Notes: a model not told the origin generated them from the sequence alone. A stretch of DNA of 64,000 bases from Lobosporangium transversale (GCF_002105155.1 NW_019029024.1:202001-266000); one strand, 5' to 3'; shown: positions 43,973-56,073, counted from the stretch's first letter. Made by a program: numbers and translations.

Positions 43973-44270
43973 GAAAGTGCTTCCTTGTCCATAATGCTGC
44001 ACTTCACTTGGTCCACAATTTGATCGCGCATTAGAGTAAAAAGCCAAATCAATTCCTAAATGCTTTCTCTCTATCATCTCTGCCCTTGCGATAGTCAACT
44101 GTCTTAATCTCCAAAGTACAGTTCAATTCCCGTTATCTGTTGATCTGTACGGTTTTTAAAGTTAGTCCAGAAATTCAGGGGCAAAAGATTAGAGAGGATG
44201 GATACAGGAGACGAAAATAAACAGAACTTACAAATTTTTTGTGGGTGTGCCGGTACCCAAATACTTGTGT
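42835..44270. other. AT-rich spacer with hairpin and homopolymer
   Basis: No gene is seen in 1.4 kb. It contains a strong hairpin (43012-43051, 15-bp arms AGCGACCCTTTCCTG and complement). Two loosely similar ~50-bp blocks follow near 43160 and 43300 (GAAAGCCCTT, AAAATGCCTATCA), then T runs near 43391-43402 and 43942-43970 (29 T). The last ~250 bp are the 3' flank of the minus-strand nuclease gene. Confidence 0.5.
43012..43051. repeat. Hairpin with 15-bp arms
   Basis: AGCGACCCTTTCCTG at 43012 pairs with CAGGAAAGGGTTGCT ending at 43051 around a ~10-nt loop. It has no gene beside it within 1 kb. It could be a remnant transposon end. Confidence 0.7.
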
Positions 44271-45752
44271 CTAGCGTCGTGCGCGCTTTGCAGCCGGAGC
44301 AGGCGACTCTTCCGTGGGCTTGTACTTTGCAGGTCTCTCTTGTCTCTCAATTTGAGCAAGACCGATTCTTGCGATGTTTCCCGCCCCTACTGCGTCACGG
44401 TCGAAGAATACCTTACATGTCCTGCAATATTTAGAGCGAGGGTACACCGTCTCTAAAAAGCTATCGCAGAGGGGTCGGGGACAGCGGGCGCTGGTGTAAA
44501 ATTCGTGCGCTCCTACAGCGAAGTGTCCTCGTGCTTTGACCTAAGCGTTTCAAATGGCAGTCGTTTATTAGCAAGGGTTTTATGGCTTTCCAGCTTTGCT
44601 TACTTTTTTAAAAACAGCCATACCTGTGTGACAAGATGTCTCGTTATAGCAGTGTGCTTGCTGGGAACTCCTTTACTACTTTCAAAGGACCCTAGGCCGA
44701 CGACAAGTACTCCTTTATCCCCAAGCATCTCCAACACTCGCTGTACCGCGTAGTCGAACGTAGCTCGTTGAGCCTTTCGTAGGTCCCATTTTTTTTTCAG
44801 GTGCCATCTGGACTCGTAGAACTCTTGAAGCACATCCAAATTCGTTGATCCTGTCTGTGTCTGAGACTCCTCGTTCATCCATTGAAAGTACTCATTATAC
44901 GTATCCCTTCCAAACACAGGGATGGCGCTCTCAACCTCAATCATTCCTTTTTCACGCTTCCTTTTGTTCAACAGGTGATTGAAGCGGAGGACAGGGAGGT
45001 ACAAGAACCTGCTTCTCACCTTTACCGTTTGCCGCAAGTTAGGGTTGTGAGGGTCCAGCGAGGAAAACGTAAGGGCGTTAACAATACCAGGATCACATCC
45101 GACGATAGTTGTGGTGTTTGCGGATGGGCATCGCCCTGGTTTGTTGAATGTGAGCTCAACGTTTTCAAGCAGCTTGGAGCTCCTCTTCCAGTTTATGTTT
45201 GCGTAGTCTTCATCTGTTAGGTCTTCACCGGCCGCCTTTGAACACGTCGTGTTGAGAAATCCCTGAGAAAGCTCCAGTTCTTGGATGGGGTCTTCTTCAT
45301 CTGCGTCAGACTGCTGCTGTCTCTTCGTCTGGGTTGTGTCATAGGCAAGTAGATTCAGAACTAGACCGTTGGTAGAAATCGTCCCTTTGAGTTTGAACCG
45401 AGTTAGATCTTTGTCCTGTGACTGCAGGGATACTTTGTCTTGATATCCACGAACCATGCGATCACCTCCAATGTCACAAAAGAGAGCCTGTATCAAAACC
45501 CCTTTTGTTCCCTGTACACACTCATACATTGCAGTCTTGGAAGCATTATTGAGAGGCAGAATACGCTCCAGCAGCTGCTTGGTATCTTCGTTCGCCCAGA
45601 GGATGTCAACTAGGGCGTGTTCAGACAGATACACATACCCGGGTGACCAGGGGGACGTAGGAAAGTCTGAGTATTTTTTCACTTTTTTGTTCTCCCGCAA
45701 AAAAAACTCAATGTCGCTCATATCTTCGTTTGTTTTCTCGACATCAAACTAG

Positions 45753-45785
<33 letters not shown>

Positions 45786-47779
45786 TGTGAATAAAGAGCA
45801 TTTGATTGCAGAATATGCATGAAAATACCCCTACACAAGCTATACCATTGCGTTCCTGTAGTGCTGCCTTAATGATGTCTGTACTTGGCCCATTAGTAAG
45901 TCTGACGCTCTTGGAAATGTGATCTTTTTGGGATCAAAGCCTTGGACGTCCCCCAATGTGATGTCTATATCCTTTATTGGGGAAAGTTCAGTGGTGGCCT
46001 TGAAATGTTCATAAGCGAGGTGATGATGGGGCGTTTCTACCGCCTTTCCTTGTTTTTTTGCCCTCACGTAAGCTGAATTGGGGCCACCTTGACCACTCAA
46101 AAGAAGGGTGGCGAGACGGAAGGAATAATCATTGCTATCCAAGACCTCGTCCAGTGCCTTTTTCCTCGACTTTGCTGCCCCTGGTAACCGCATGATCCTC
46201 TCAATGTCCAAGGCAATCGCCCAGTATGCATAGCGGCGTAGTCGGTTGAGGACAACAACTGCCCCTCGGATCTGGCTTGCAATACTATCCCTTTCATCTG
46301 CGTCCAGTCCGCCTTTCCTTGCCACGGAGGCCTTAAGGGACCCAATTGTTAAGGCCTTGATAGGGTGCTTACTGCTGTAGCTGTGATCAACCTTCGTAGC
46401 ATCCTTCAAGTTCCTAATTGGTGCACCTTCTTTTTTAGCCCTGTGGGGCTTCTTGCCTTTGTGCTTCCGCTTTTGTTTTTTCTGTTGCTTCTTTTTTGCC
46501 TTTCTCCGACGTGGTGGATGCTTAAGGCCCGGCCTATCGTGCTGACGGCAGTTACTGATATCAACTGTGCGCCCATTCATATGCTCGCCTTGTCAGAAAA
46601 GATGGGCCGGAACTGGTTCCTATGTGACCCTTCCGCTATATAGAATGATGGTACGCCTCTACATTATTCAAGAAAGGGGCTAACGATTAGTATTGGGGAC
46701 GTCTGGTTTCAAGGCCAAAAATTATAGCTTGAGCTTTCTTACATTCTGCGGCGCTGCGCTCGCCTTTGCTGAGCCATTCTATGGCGAAGATCCTTTCCAT
46801 TGAGTAGACGCTGCTTGAAGTTATCGAACTCATTGTTCGATGGTAACGCTTGGGCCGACGTTTGATGGCCGGAAGTAAAAATGCGGAGAGCTACACTGAA
46901 ACGGCCTTCCTCAGAGGCTACGTTCCTTCCCAACACCTTATTAGCTTCCTCGAGGTAATCTTGAAGCATTTTATTATAGTTCTCGTTCCACGCAACCTTT
47001 CGAACTAATCGAAGATTATTAACCGGGCCTAACGTCTCGAGGTTCCTTGAGTAGTCATTGCCTGCGATGGCACAGAATAACACCAGATGCGCGTGTGTTG
47101 GCAGTCTTAGTGCTTGGATAACGTTGTCTACGTCGTAAACCCCAAACTTCCGTCTACGGTGTGGAAGGGGTCGCACTAGGATGCAGACTCGTTCGTACGC
47201 AAAAAAATTAGAGTCTTGGGATATCACGATCCTATCATTCTCCTCATTATGGCGCCCTATGCATGGATCCGCTTCATATGCACACAGACAGACATCGAAG
47301 ACAGAACTAAGGCCTGTTGCCAGCTGATCCTTGTCCTGGACGCTCAGGGTGTGGACTTCCCGAAGACCCTTCTGGATGCGCCTCATGACTTGAGGACGAG
47401 TCCATACCCCACTCCGAGAATTTCTCTCGAAGGTGCTCATATTGTTCTCCAAAGCGTCCATATTTTTTTGTCTTATGGCTTGCCGTTCTGTCCTTGCTTT
47501 TTCTTTCTCAGTACAAGGTTCCCCATCAATATGTATAGTCAGGTTGTCCGTTGTGAAAAGATCCTTTATCTCGAGTGCCAGGGACCTTCCTACATCAATG
47601 ATGGTTTCGTTTTTCATCTTTGCATGGACAACTCTGCGGAGGATGTCGTAATAGAACGTACCGAGGAGATCTAAATGAACAGAATGGTCAGGATTTGCCG
47701 CCAAGAAAGTGCCCACGTCAGTTTCCGAAGGTAAAACCCCGCGATCCTCAACCAGTTTGAAGAAGGACTTCAGCCCCAT
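44271..47779 (-). CDS. FEN/XPG-like plus TnpB/Fanzor-like double-nuclease protein (copy 2)
   Basis: Exons read: 47779-46743, then 46580-45846 (central), 45748-44624 and 44540-44271; the first join is unsettled. Exon 1 (about 346 residues) has MGLKSFFKLVED, HIDGEPCTEKEK, CAYEADPCIG, RIVISQDSNFFAYE and AIAGNDYSRNLETLG, the pattern of XPG-N and XPG-I nuclease regions. The central exon is Lys/Arg-rich, then helical. The third exon holds FKLKGTISTNGLVLNLLAYD, RuvC-I-like TIVGCDPGIVNALTF (Asp codon at about 45092-45094) and VVGLGSFESSKG. The last exon has the zinc ribbon (SARCPRPLCDSF, then YCRTCK) and RuvC-III-like FDRDAVGAGNIARI. This is the TnpB/Fanzor module order. The same two-part order in the copy at 32.9 kb argues for one gene. 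Activity is not shown: it could be a mobile RNA-guided nuclease, and the FEN part has no role I know of in that setting. Confidence 0.65.
45753..45783. repeat. 31-nt poly(A) run in an intron of the double-nuclease gene
   Basis: On the coding strand this is a T run just upstream of the CTAG acceptor of the exon starting at 45748, an extreme polypyrimidine tract. Confidence 0.9.
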
Positions 47780-49855
47780 GGTCAATATCTAAGCGAAAAG
47801 AGAAAGAAAAAAGGAAAAATGGTGGTGATGAAAAGAAATGAAAAAGAAAAAAAAAAAAAAAAGAGCGACAAAGGTATAAAAGGATGAGCTTTTTTATGGT
47901 GTAAAGATTCAAAGCGAATAGATAAAGAATATTGAGGGAAAGATACAGGAACAAGTGGCAGTGGTAAAAGGGATGGGACTTTGAAGGAGGAAGACAATGA
48001 TCCCTTTTTATATCCTGGTTTGATGATGAGTTTTATCATTGTCTCATATAGTTTTGATATCGATCCTTTGCTTCACAGGCCACATCAATCTTTATTCAGT
48101 TCCTTTGTTTGGATTGGGGTTTTGTCCCAGTCAATAGCAGAGATTGACAAATAAATACAAGCTCTCGCATGAACGGCAGATTGGAAACAATAACATTGAG
48201 ATACCAAAGTGAGCATTCGAAAAAATCATCTCCATATACAGCATACAGTGTCGATGTCGATCCTTTTTACACAATTTTTTTTTTTTTTTCAGTTTCTTTT
48301 GTTTGCACTGGCTCTCGTTTTGTGCTTTGTGAGGAATTTAATGAATAAAAGAAGATTTATAATTTTGAACAGGGGTAATAAATGCATTAACAGATATGAC
48401 TTGGTGATTATATCCTTTCAAAGGTAACAACTAAAGAAAAAAAAAGTCTTTTTTTATCAGAGAATGGGTTCAGATGTCGTTCTTTGCTCCAACAGCCCCA
48501 GTACTATTGCGTTAAAGCAGAGATATTCGTTGTCTCTCAGGTTCCGGCATCAATGGCGAGATAGGTGATGTGCTTATTGCTTGGAGTAAAAGCTAGCTAA
48601 GCACCCTTTCTTACTGGACGGTGCCTTGTTAATGGTGATATTGCGCAGCGCCTTGTGGATGGAGGGAGAGCAGAAGCGAGAGTGGTGGTTTTTGGCGGTC
48701 GTTTGGTGTGTGTATGTGCGAACTTGATAGTTGATACCAATCACCAAAATATATGCATTTAGAATTACAGAAGCGAGATTAATACCGACGCGTTTCATCC
48801 TTTCCTAGGGATTGTTATAACCATGGCATGATTGTGGAGTGGCCGCCAAAATAAAGTTTGTTTATTTCTTCTGGAGGCACCAATGGAAAACGCTTGTGTT
48901 TTGTGTTTTGGAATTGCAGAAAATAAATAAGACGCCGCGATGTAAAATGTGTATATGCATGTACAGAAACCAAAGAGATGCTTCAGCTGCTTATTCGTGC
49001 ACACAGTGATTGACGAACAAAAAAGGAAAAAAAAAGCCCGCGATGAAAGAAGGCATGTACAGACAACAAATAAACACAGCAACTGTTTGCTCACATACAT
49101 TTTTTTCACCGTTGTGTCTGTATGTCTTTTAAGCTTTCTGTCTGGCCGTTTAACACAAGGAATCCTCAGAAAAAGAAATACCTCGCATGATTGGTGCCAG
49201 GTCTGAAAACACCAATAATGCAATGCTGTACGTGGAAGATAGGGTCTAGAAACTATACCATTGTTATGCAGACTCACCGAAATCAACTTGTGATCACATG
49301 CCCTCTTGCCAAGGACTTGAACAGGCATACCAACCCCTTCTTCCTTGCTCTCATAACCGCTCACATCCTTTCGATGCATTCTTTCGCCGTTCATGTCCAC
49401 TACATCTGAACCACACAGTTCACCACTCACTCCAACAGAGATATTTGTATCATCTTGGGTATGATATGTTGCTGTAGTTCCCTCTGGTTTCAACAGGCCC
49501 AACAAACTCTATTAGCAGTGTTTACCAACCCAGATATATCAAGAAGACGAGGAAGCAAATGATGTGACAAATCAAGTCTTGCCGAGCAAGCTCTATGGTG
49601 CGGTAGAATGAATCAACTCAGATTGCCCTCCTTTCAAGTCGATACTATGGCGAATATTATCACTGCTATTACACCAGTCAATAAATAAACAACACAATGG
49701 GCCCCCTAAGAGGATGCTAGTGTCATGCGAAAGCCTTCAAGAGTTTTTTTATTGGCACAAATAAAGAAGCCAGGATAGCTCCATGACAGTTTAGTTTTCG
49801 GTCATTTATTTCGACATCGAAATAAAATTTCAAGACAATGCCCATGAATTGCTGA
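47780..49855. other. Accessory region with weak exon-like fragments
   Basis: The part up to about 48100 is the 5' flank of the double-nuclease gene (CT-rich on the minus strand). A minus-strand stretch at 49510-49277 reads GLLKPEGTTATY and VQVLGKRACDHKLIS between a good acceptor (CTGCTAATAG) and a good donor (GTGAGT). It may be one exon of an unrecognised gene. A plausible preceding exon (LLPRLLDISGL) lies at about 49600-49525. I could not extend it to a start or stop, so it is noted rather than called. Confidence 0.25.
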
Positions 49856-49859
49856 ATTT

Positions 49860-50030
49860 TAAGCCCATTTATAATGGCAAATTTGCCAGGTTGACGGTTT
49901 AAGGGAATAGTGACCTCTGTTTGGACATAAAATTTATATGTAACTCTCGTTATAGAGACATTTTTTATATGGAAATGTCACTATCGGGTATCACTATAAG
50001 GGGGGCTCACTAATTGGAAGAGTAAGAGTA
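49860..50030. repeat. Possible transposon-end fragment
   Basis: The stretch contains loose inverted words (AATAGTGACCTCTG, CTCTCGTTATAGAGAC, TGTCACTATCGGGTATCACTA) ending in a GGGGGGC run next to the tandem repeat. Short repeated TCACTAT/ATAGTGA words of this type are common at Tc1/mariner-like ends, but no transposase is nearby. Confidence 0.3.
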
Positions 50031-50055
50031 AAAAGAGAAAAACCAATGCCTCATA

Positions 50056-50260
50056 GCAACAATCCCTTCACGAGCCGTAGCTGCACTCTCATTGCGAGAG
50101 GGAATGGGTTAGGCGTACCTATTGTTTGAAGTAAGGCGAAATGTAAAACAATTAAGAAGAAAAACAACCATTGCAGCAATCCCTTCACGAGCCGTAACTG
50201 CGAGAGGGAATGGGATAAGCGTACCTGTTTTTTGAAGCAAAGCGAAATGTTACACAATAA
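50056..50260. repeat. Two-copy tandem repeat of ~90-115 bp
   Basis: The unit starting GCAACAATCCCTTCACGAGC (50056) is repeated at 50174 with about 85% identity and one internal deletion of ~13 bp. Both units carry GAGAGGGAATGGG and GCGAAATGT. No gene is associated. Confidence 0.8.
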
Positions 50261-51967
50261 AAAAACAAAAAAGGCGTCCAGTGAGATGCGATTTGACGAA
50301 GATATGAGGGTCTTCTCTATAGGAGGTATGGTTTTCCTAGGTCTTGTTCACAAATGGAATAGAGAGACTGTTCCCTGCGAATAGAAGTGCAGGAAATGCA
50401 TGAGGCAAATAAGTGAAAAAAAAAAAAAAAAAAAAAAAAAAATGGAATTAAATCAAGGTTGGGTTTTTATTGTTTTTTTGGGGGGCATGTGTGTATATAC
50501 CATACTATTGACGCGCCTTGATAAAATCGTGCATTGCCACCATTTGGTTATGACACATTGTCATCCATCTTCAAACTCATTTCTCTTTTTCATTATGTAT
50601 CCTTTTATTCATTTCTTCTTTTTTTCTACCTTTCGTTTGTTACGCCAAAGTTCCATCACCTATTCTTCTTTCCTCTTCCTTATTTTCTTCACGACCGTGA
50701 CCATACCATCGAATAACAACTCTTTCCACACAAAAATACCCACTTGAACCACACCAAATTGCAAGAAAGTTGACCCCACGATCAAAAAGATGTATTCAGT
50801 CACGGCCTGAACTATTGTGCGTGATTGCAAGATACCTGCCTCAAAAGAAGGTCAAAGTTCTTATCTGCGTCTGTAGCTATGTAGTTTCTGGGTTCCCTGC
50901 CTCTACTCACTCGTCTTTCTCAGCTACAAGCCCATTGCTCAAAAGCACTGCCTGTTCGATGTTTGGACTCTATGCAATATCTCTCAATGTCTCTTCACTC
51001 ATCCAAGAAGAACGAGGAAGTTATTTCTATGGTGCCCTAACCCAGGACCCTACACCTGGACACCCCTGCTCTCCGTTTGCGCCACCACTGCTGCAGCTGC
51101 GCTACCTAGCCTTGAGGAGCTCTCTTAGACAAATGGTGGAGAAATGGCGTGCATCAATGATCTAAGTCTCTTTGAACAACACCGTAAATTTAAATCTACT
51201 ACTTAATCAGATGTAACCTTCATGAAAAGACAGCCGAACACTATGGATCTAGAATAAACATATGAAGACATTGGTTCTTTGGCTTCTGCCAAAGCAGTAA
51301 TCCTAAAGTGAAAATGAGCTGCTCTCGCTCAACTAACCTTATAGAGCCACACTGGGTACTTTATTAACGTGGAACACCAGATCAAAGGCCTCTCCATTGT
51401 TTAACATCTTTTTTCATATACTCTTAACCTATTAAAACCAAGCCCAGCCACAAGCGAGGATAGGAACCTTAGTCTGTGCAGGCTGCTTTGAAAAGCTTTT
51501 GCTCTCTTAGCTGGCACAACCTATTCAGACTTGAAGGAATTTAACCTTATTTTTCTTTTAGATGCAACAGGTGACGCTCTGGCAAACCACATGAGAACAC
51601 GTCGAATCGGAAAGATATACGCCATGAAAGCCAGTTTTTGGGCATTTGGCATTAAAAAGAATTGTTGATGTCTCCTCTAGAAGCACCAACTCCAATTCAT
51701 TCAGTAACACAATGAGCCCTGTTCCCAGTAGCGTGGTTCTTGGCAGCTGTACGCATCCCGAAAGAGCTTAATCTCTAGAAGTATATGTAAATAACAGACA
51801 TCATTCTAATCCTATTTTCAAACTGTGCCTATGGCGCGCCATTGGGTAGTACACTCACCACAAGTGCAGTCCAGTCCTGACACTTATACCCTATTTCCAT
51901 TTGGACTATTGAGGCCGATAAGTGTGACCTGGATAATCCTATATAAATACCAAAGTCGATTTTTTCT

Positions 51968-51999
<32 letters not shown>

Positions 52000-52559
52000 G
52001 GAAAAAGCAACCAAGTCAGGGGTATGCCCCCATTTCTCTTTGCAGATATTCACGCCTCTAACAATTATTTCTAATTGCTAAAGAAAAAAGAATGTCGCGC
52101 TCAACTAACATGATAAAAAACATGACGATCGAACCTCTCTGTCTTGAACACGGTGAACCTATCCCTCGTCAACTTTCACATAACTATATATACAGTACTC
52201 GTATATTTTAACAATATCAGAGTGCATTAATTTTTATTTTTTTTTTTTTTTTTGCTGTTTTTGACATTCGTTGTTCCGTGCCCTTCTGGATTCCACGAAG
52301 ATTCTTCTTTTTTTCTATTTTTTTTGGGTTATTGAGCTTTTGGTAAGACACCATGTGATGAAACAGGAAACCTAAAGGTCCTTTTGTAAACAAACCAAAC
52401 GCCCATTCTCAATAAACACTGTCGACTCTTTGTCCAAGAGACTGAGTATAAAAAAAAAGGCTTATAAAGGGGCTGAATTGGTCTAAACATCTTAAATCTT
52501 CATTACGACCCCCCCAGGAATAATAAGAAATCTTAATTACCATCCAAAACAGCATAGAA
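50261..52559. other. Long gene-poor stretch
   Basis: 2.3 kb without a supported gene. It contains a ~25-nt A run (50417-50441), a 29-T run (51971-51999) and an 18-T run near 52237. An open frame at 50770-51165 (131 residues, no ATG at its start) reads protein-like in places (CVIARYLPQKKVKVLICV). It could be an isolated exon or chance. The last ~400 bp are likely promoter and 5' UTR of the arrestin-like gene. Confidence 0.4.
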
Positions 52560-54171
52560 ATGGACGTGCTAAACAAGCTCGCTGGGGTCAAGAAACTGGC
52601 CATCAATGTCAATAGTCCAACACGATTGGGCCCAAAGGGAGAACCCCTACTCTATGGCACACCTGAACAGCCAGCTGTGATTTCGGGTGAGGTCGTATTT
52701 GAGTCGGATAGTGCCTTCAAGGGTCAAGACCTGACTGTCGAGGTCACCATGATGAACACCTCGGGATGGACAGGTGTTGTCTCTTTCCACTTTTTTTTTT
52801 TTTCTTCATGTAACAGAGTTCAGAACTGGAAACGGCATGCAAAGAATACCCATATTAAAGATTCTTTTATTTCTTCCCTTTTTTTAGATATTGCTGGCTA
52901 CCATCATTTTCCTTACAGAAGCTGTTCAGTGTTTGGTAAGAAGAGTATTTCGGTCGGGTTACGCTACTCATCCCCAGGGACCATCCAAGCTGGCAAGTAC
53001 AGGGCAACATTCAATGTACCTGTTAACATTACTGCACCTTCCTCTATGACGAATGAAAAGAGTTGGATGACTTACAAGGTGACAGCACGGATCCCTCGAT
53101 CCCTTCCAAACGCTGATATTGTGGAGGAACGAGAGGTCTGGGTCATCAACTCCAATATTTCGAGTGGACAACGCCAAGGAGAAAAGCTCATACCTTGTCT
53201 CGTTTACGAGACTGGGGATGAACTCGAGCCCTCTGAGACACTGGATAACCCGAAGGAAGAAGCTGAAGAGCCTATGCCTAAATGGATAGAAAAACTTCAC
53301 AACTTCTCATTGTTTTCCAAGAAGGAGAAGGTTAAAGGCCCTTTTGCCCCTTCCTCAGCTGGAGGCCTCTATTACACATTCGAGGTGCCCACTACCACCT
53401 TTATTGCAGGAGAGACTTTCCCGATCGCTCTTGAAGCTCTTCCGTTAATATCCAAGGAGGATTCCTCGCCAGCCACTGCTACTTCTTCTTTTGGAGGTAG
53501 CCCTCTCCCTACACAAATCGACATCCCTAAAATCCGTGTTCGACTGGAGCAAAAGATGTTTTATTGGCATGACAATGGCACAGCCAAATTTCCTGAGCCT
53601 AGGGAGTTTGGATGTGATTTCCCAGCATCCTTAATCACTGGCGGTGATGAGATGAAGAATGGATGGAGATTACTGCTCAACGCGACTCTACCACGATTGG
53701 GTGCTAAAGAAGTCAAGGTTGAAGGTCGGCTTGGAGAAGAAAATGCCACTGATGGGTTGAAGCCAAGTGTCCGATGCCGTAGTCTGACCATCAGACACAA
53801 CCTTTGTGTCGACCTGATCTTCAAGGATTTAGTGCGCAAGTTTAAAAGTAAGCGAGTGCAACAGCAGGTTCTTTGCATAACCCGTTACAATTTTTTTTTT
53901 TTATTATTAATGAAATTTTTTATTAATGAAATTTTTTATTAAGGAAATTTTTTATTAATGGATTTTTTATGATTTTTTTTTTTCTTTAGTACCCATCACT
54001 ATCACTGGGCCTGCAGGTTCTGAACCTGTCCCATCTCGATTCATTTCTGACAGTAGGTGGGTCTGCACAACTCGGCCAGGCCTGTTGGAGGATAAATTGT
54101 TGACTGAAACAGTTGTTCGAAGAATAGACGGGATCTTTACTGCCATAACTAGGACAGATCGAGGGGTTTAA
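52560..54171 (+). CDS. Arrestin-fold protein (alpha-arrestin-like), complete
   Basis: This is a two-domain arrestin-like protein; fungal relatives act as adaptors in signalling or in ubiquitin-driven endocytosis of membrane proteins. Three exons fit: 52560-52773, 52888-53847 and 53990-54171. The N-domain has ISGEVVFESDSAFKGQDLTV, HHFPYRSCSVFGKKSISVG and KYRATFNVPVN, and ends with REVWVINSN. The C-domain starts near GGLYYTFEVPTTTFIAGETF and contains IPKIRVRLEQKMFYW and LTIRHNLCVDLIF. The N/C strand pattern is the arrestin sandwich. No PPxY motif is visible in the translated exons. Intron 1 (114 bp) is a multiple of three and stop-free, so a retained-intron product would stay in frame. The second intron carries a four-copy ~16-bp repeat. 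Confidence 0.75.
53906..53970. repeat. ~16-bp AT-rich tandem repeat in an intron
   Basis: About four copies of ATTAATGAAATTTTTT with small changes lie in intron 2 of the arrestin-like gene. Confidence 0.8.
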
Positions 54172-54938
54172 CAAGAAAAATTATGTATACCATACAAGAT
54201 AAAGCAAATAAAAAAGACCTTAATTATAGATGTTCATCAATAGAGTTAATATGCATGAAAGCATGTAAGATCAAAATAAGTAGAAAAAAGGATAATAGGC
54301 TTGATCTGTGATAAGTTAGACATCTTCTACTTTGACAGCACCATCTTCTAACGCACAATAAATCGAAGCCCTGAAAGTTTAAAACAGTCCAAAGCCGATA
54401 TTTTGGGCACAGGCGAACATCGAAATTCCAATAATGAGGCTTTTGTCAGCCAATTGAGGATCTTCGGTCTATCAAAAAAAAAAAAAAAAAAAAAAATCAG
54501 AGCAACATTTCAATAGCATGTGCAATGCGTATTACCGCCGATGGAACACAACTGACGTCGGATGCGCATTTTGTGTCCATCTGTCGGGTTTCTACATCAT
54601 GAAGAAAATAAATAGGGCTCCGTTTGTTCCGATGAAAGGAGGAAAAATTAGAGTATACAATTGACCATGTGGCAAAGTAGATCGGTGAACCATTTGCCCG
54701 TGAGCATATCTTTTTTAGTCTGACCCCTGATGTCTACAAGTATTTATAAAAGAGAAGAGAACTGTTGCACGATCCCACTTGGTCTTTTTTTTTATAACCA
54801 TAAACAACAACGTTCAGGGCAACACACCACGACATAATCATTTCATAATCATCATTCTCAACCTAGTTTTCTCTTCTTTTCTTTTCTCGCTCATCCACAT
54901 CCATATTTTACTTTACTCTCTTCCTACTTCTATCCAAC
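54172..54938. other. Intergenic region between the two arrestin-like genes
   Basis: 767 bp with a ~22-nt A run (54476-54497) and a TC-rich leader with TCTTTTCTTTTCTCGCTC close to the next start. No gene is seen. Confidence 0.5.
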
Positions 54939-56042
54939 ATGCACTCACAAAAGGAGGATCTCACAGCGAGAAAGAAATCATTATCTATTCATATACACAC
55001 AGACTACATCGGTCCACATGGCATGCCTCTTGTTTATGGATCTACCTTAGACAGGGTTGGTACGATAAAAGGCACTGTCCAATTCTCTTCCAACTACGAC
55101 TGCAAAGGACGCGATATCCAGATTATTTATGAGGCATGGGTCGAATCGCATTGGACAAGTAAGCATGCTTTGTGTTGATAAAAAAAAAAGTTGGTTAATT
55201 ACAATGCTCGTAGAACAATTTCATCTCATCATTTTTCTCCTCTCTCCCTTCCTTTTCTCCTATTAACCTTTAGCTATTGAACATAAAAAGCCCATCCACC
55301 ACCATAGTCGAGATGTGTTTGGATACCAGACATGGTCCTTCCCTCTGATCCATACTAAACACAATGGCTCAACTGTTGTAGCTGGAGTCTACGAGAAAGA
55401 GTTTGAAGCAATCTTGGCTCATCCCATGAAGGACCTTTACCAAGTTCGTAAATCCGTCGACAGCGCTGATTCCACCTTTAACACTTCATCCATGCATACT
55501 GCTCAATCTTCTCCTTCTCGTACTTCATCATCATCCTCCTTCTCTGGATTGCGATCGCGCCTTGGTCGCCACGCTGCACCATCAGGCTCGGCATCCAATC
55601 CAGGATCCTTGTTATCGCTGTCGATATCCTCACCTGCAGCTAGGTCCATTCTCATTGGGGAGGAAAACGGGCTAGAAGTGAACAGGGTCTTACCTTCCAC
55701 CAGCTATAGCCCAGATGTAAAAATCAGGTACACCATCCGAGCAGTTCTCCAACGACCCTTTCCCAGTCTTTCAAATGTTGAGGCCTCTCAAGAGATTTGG
55801 GTCATCAATTCCATGCGGGATGCATCAACGGCAACACGGTTCGCGTCCTCACAAGGACAGCAAGAGCCGCAGCAACTACACATGTTGTTGCCGCTACAGT
55901 TGAAAACTCCACTGCCAAGGCCATCAACAAATCTGCATCGACGATTACCTCCTCGACCTTCTGCTTCGAGGTCTACCTCTGATGTACTTATTAACTCGTT
56001 GACACCTATGCCACCAACACCATATGGAGCTCAACAGGTACC

Positions 56043-56073
<31 letters not shown>

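Noticed and set aside
48574-48798. 74-residue minus-strand ORF starting MKRVGINLASV
   Set aside because: Short, no family features and no support from neighbours.
50770-51165. 131-residue plus-strand frame
   Set aside because: Begins without ATG, shows no motif and has no splice partner; left as part of a gene-poor stretch.
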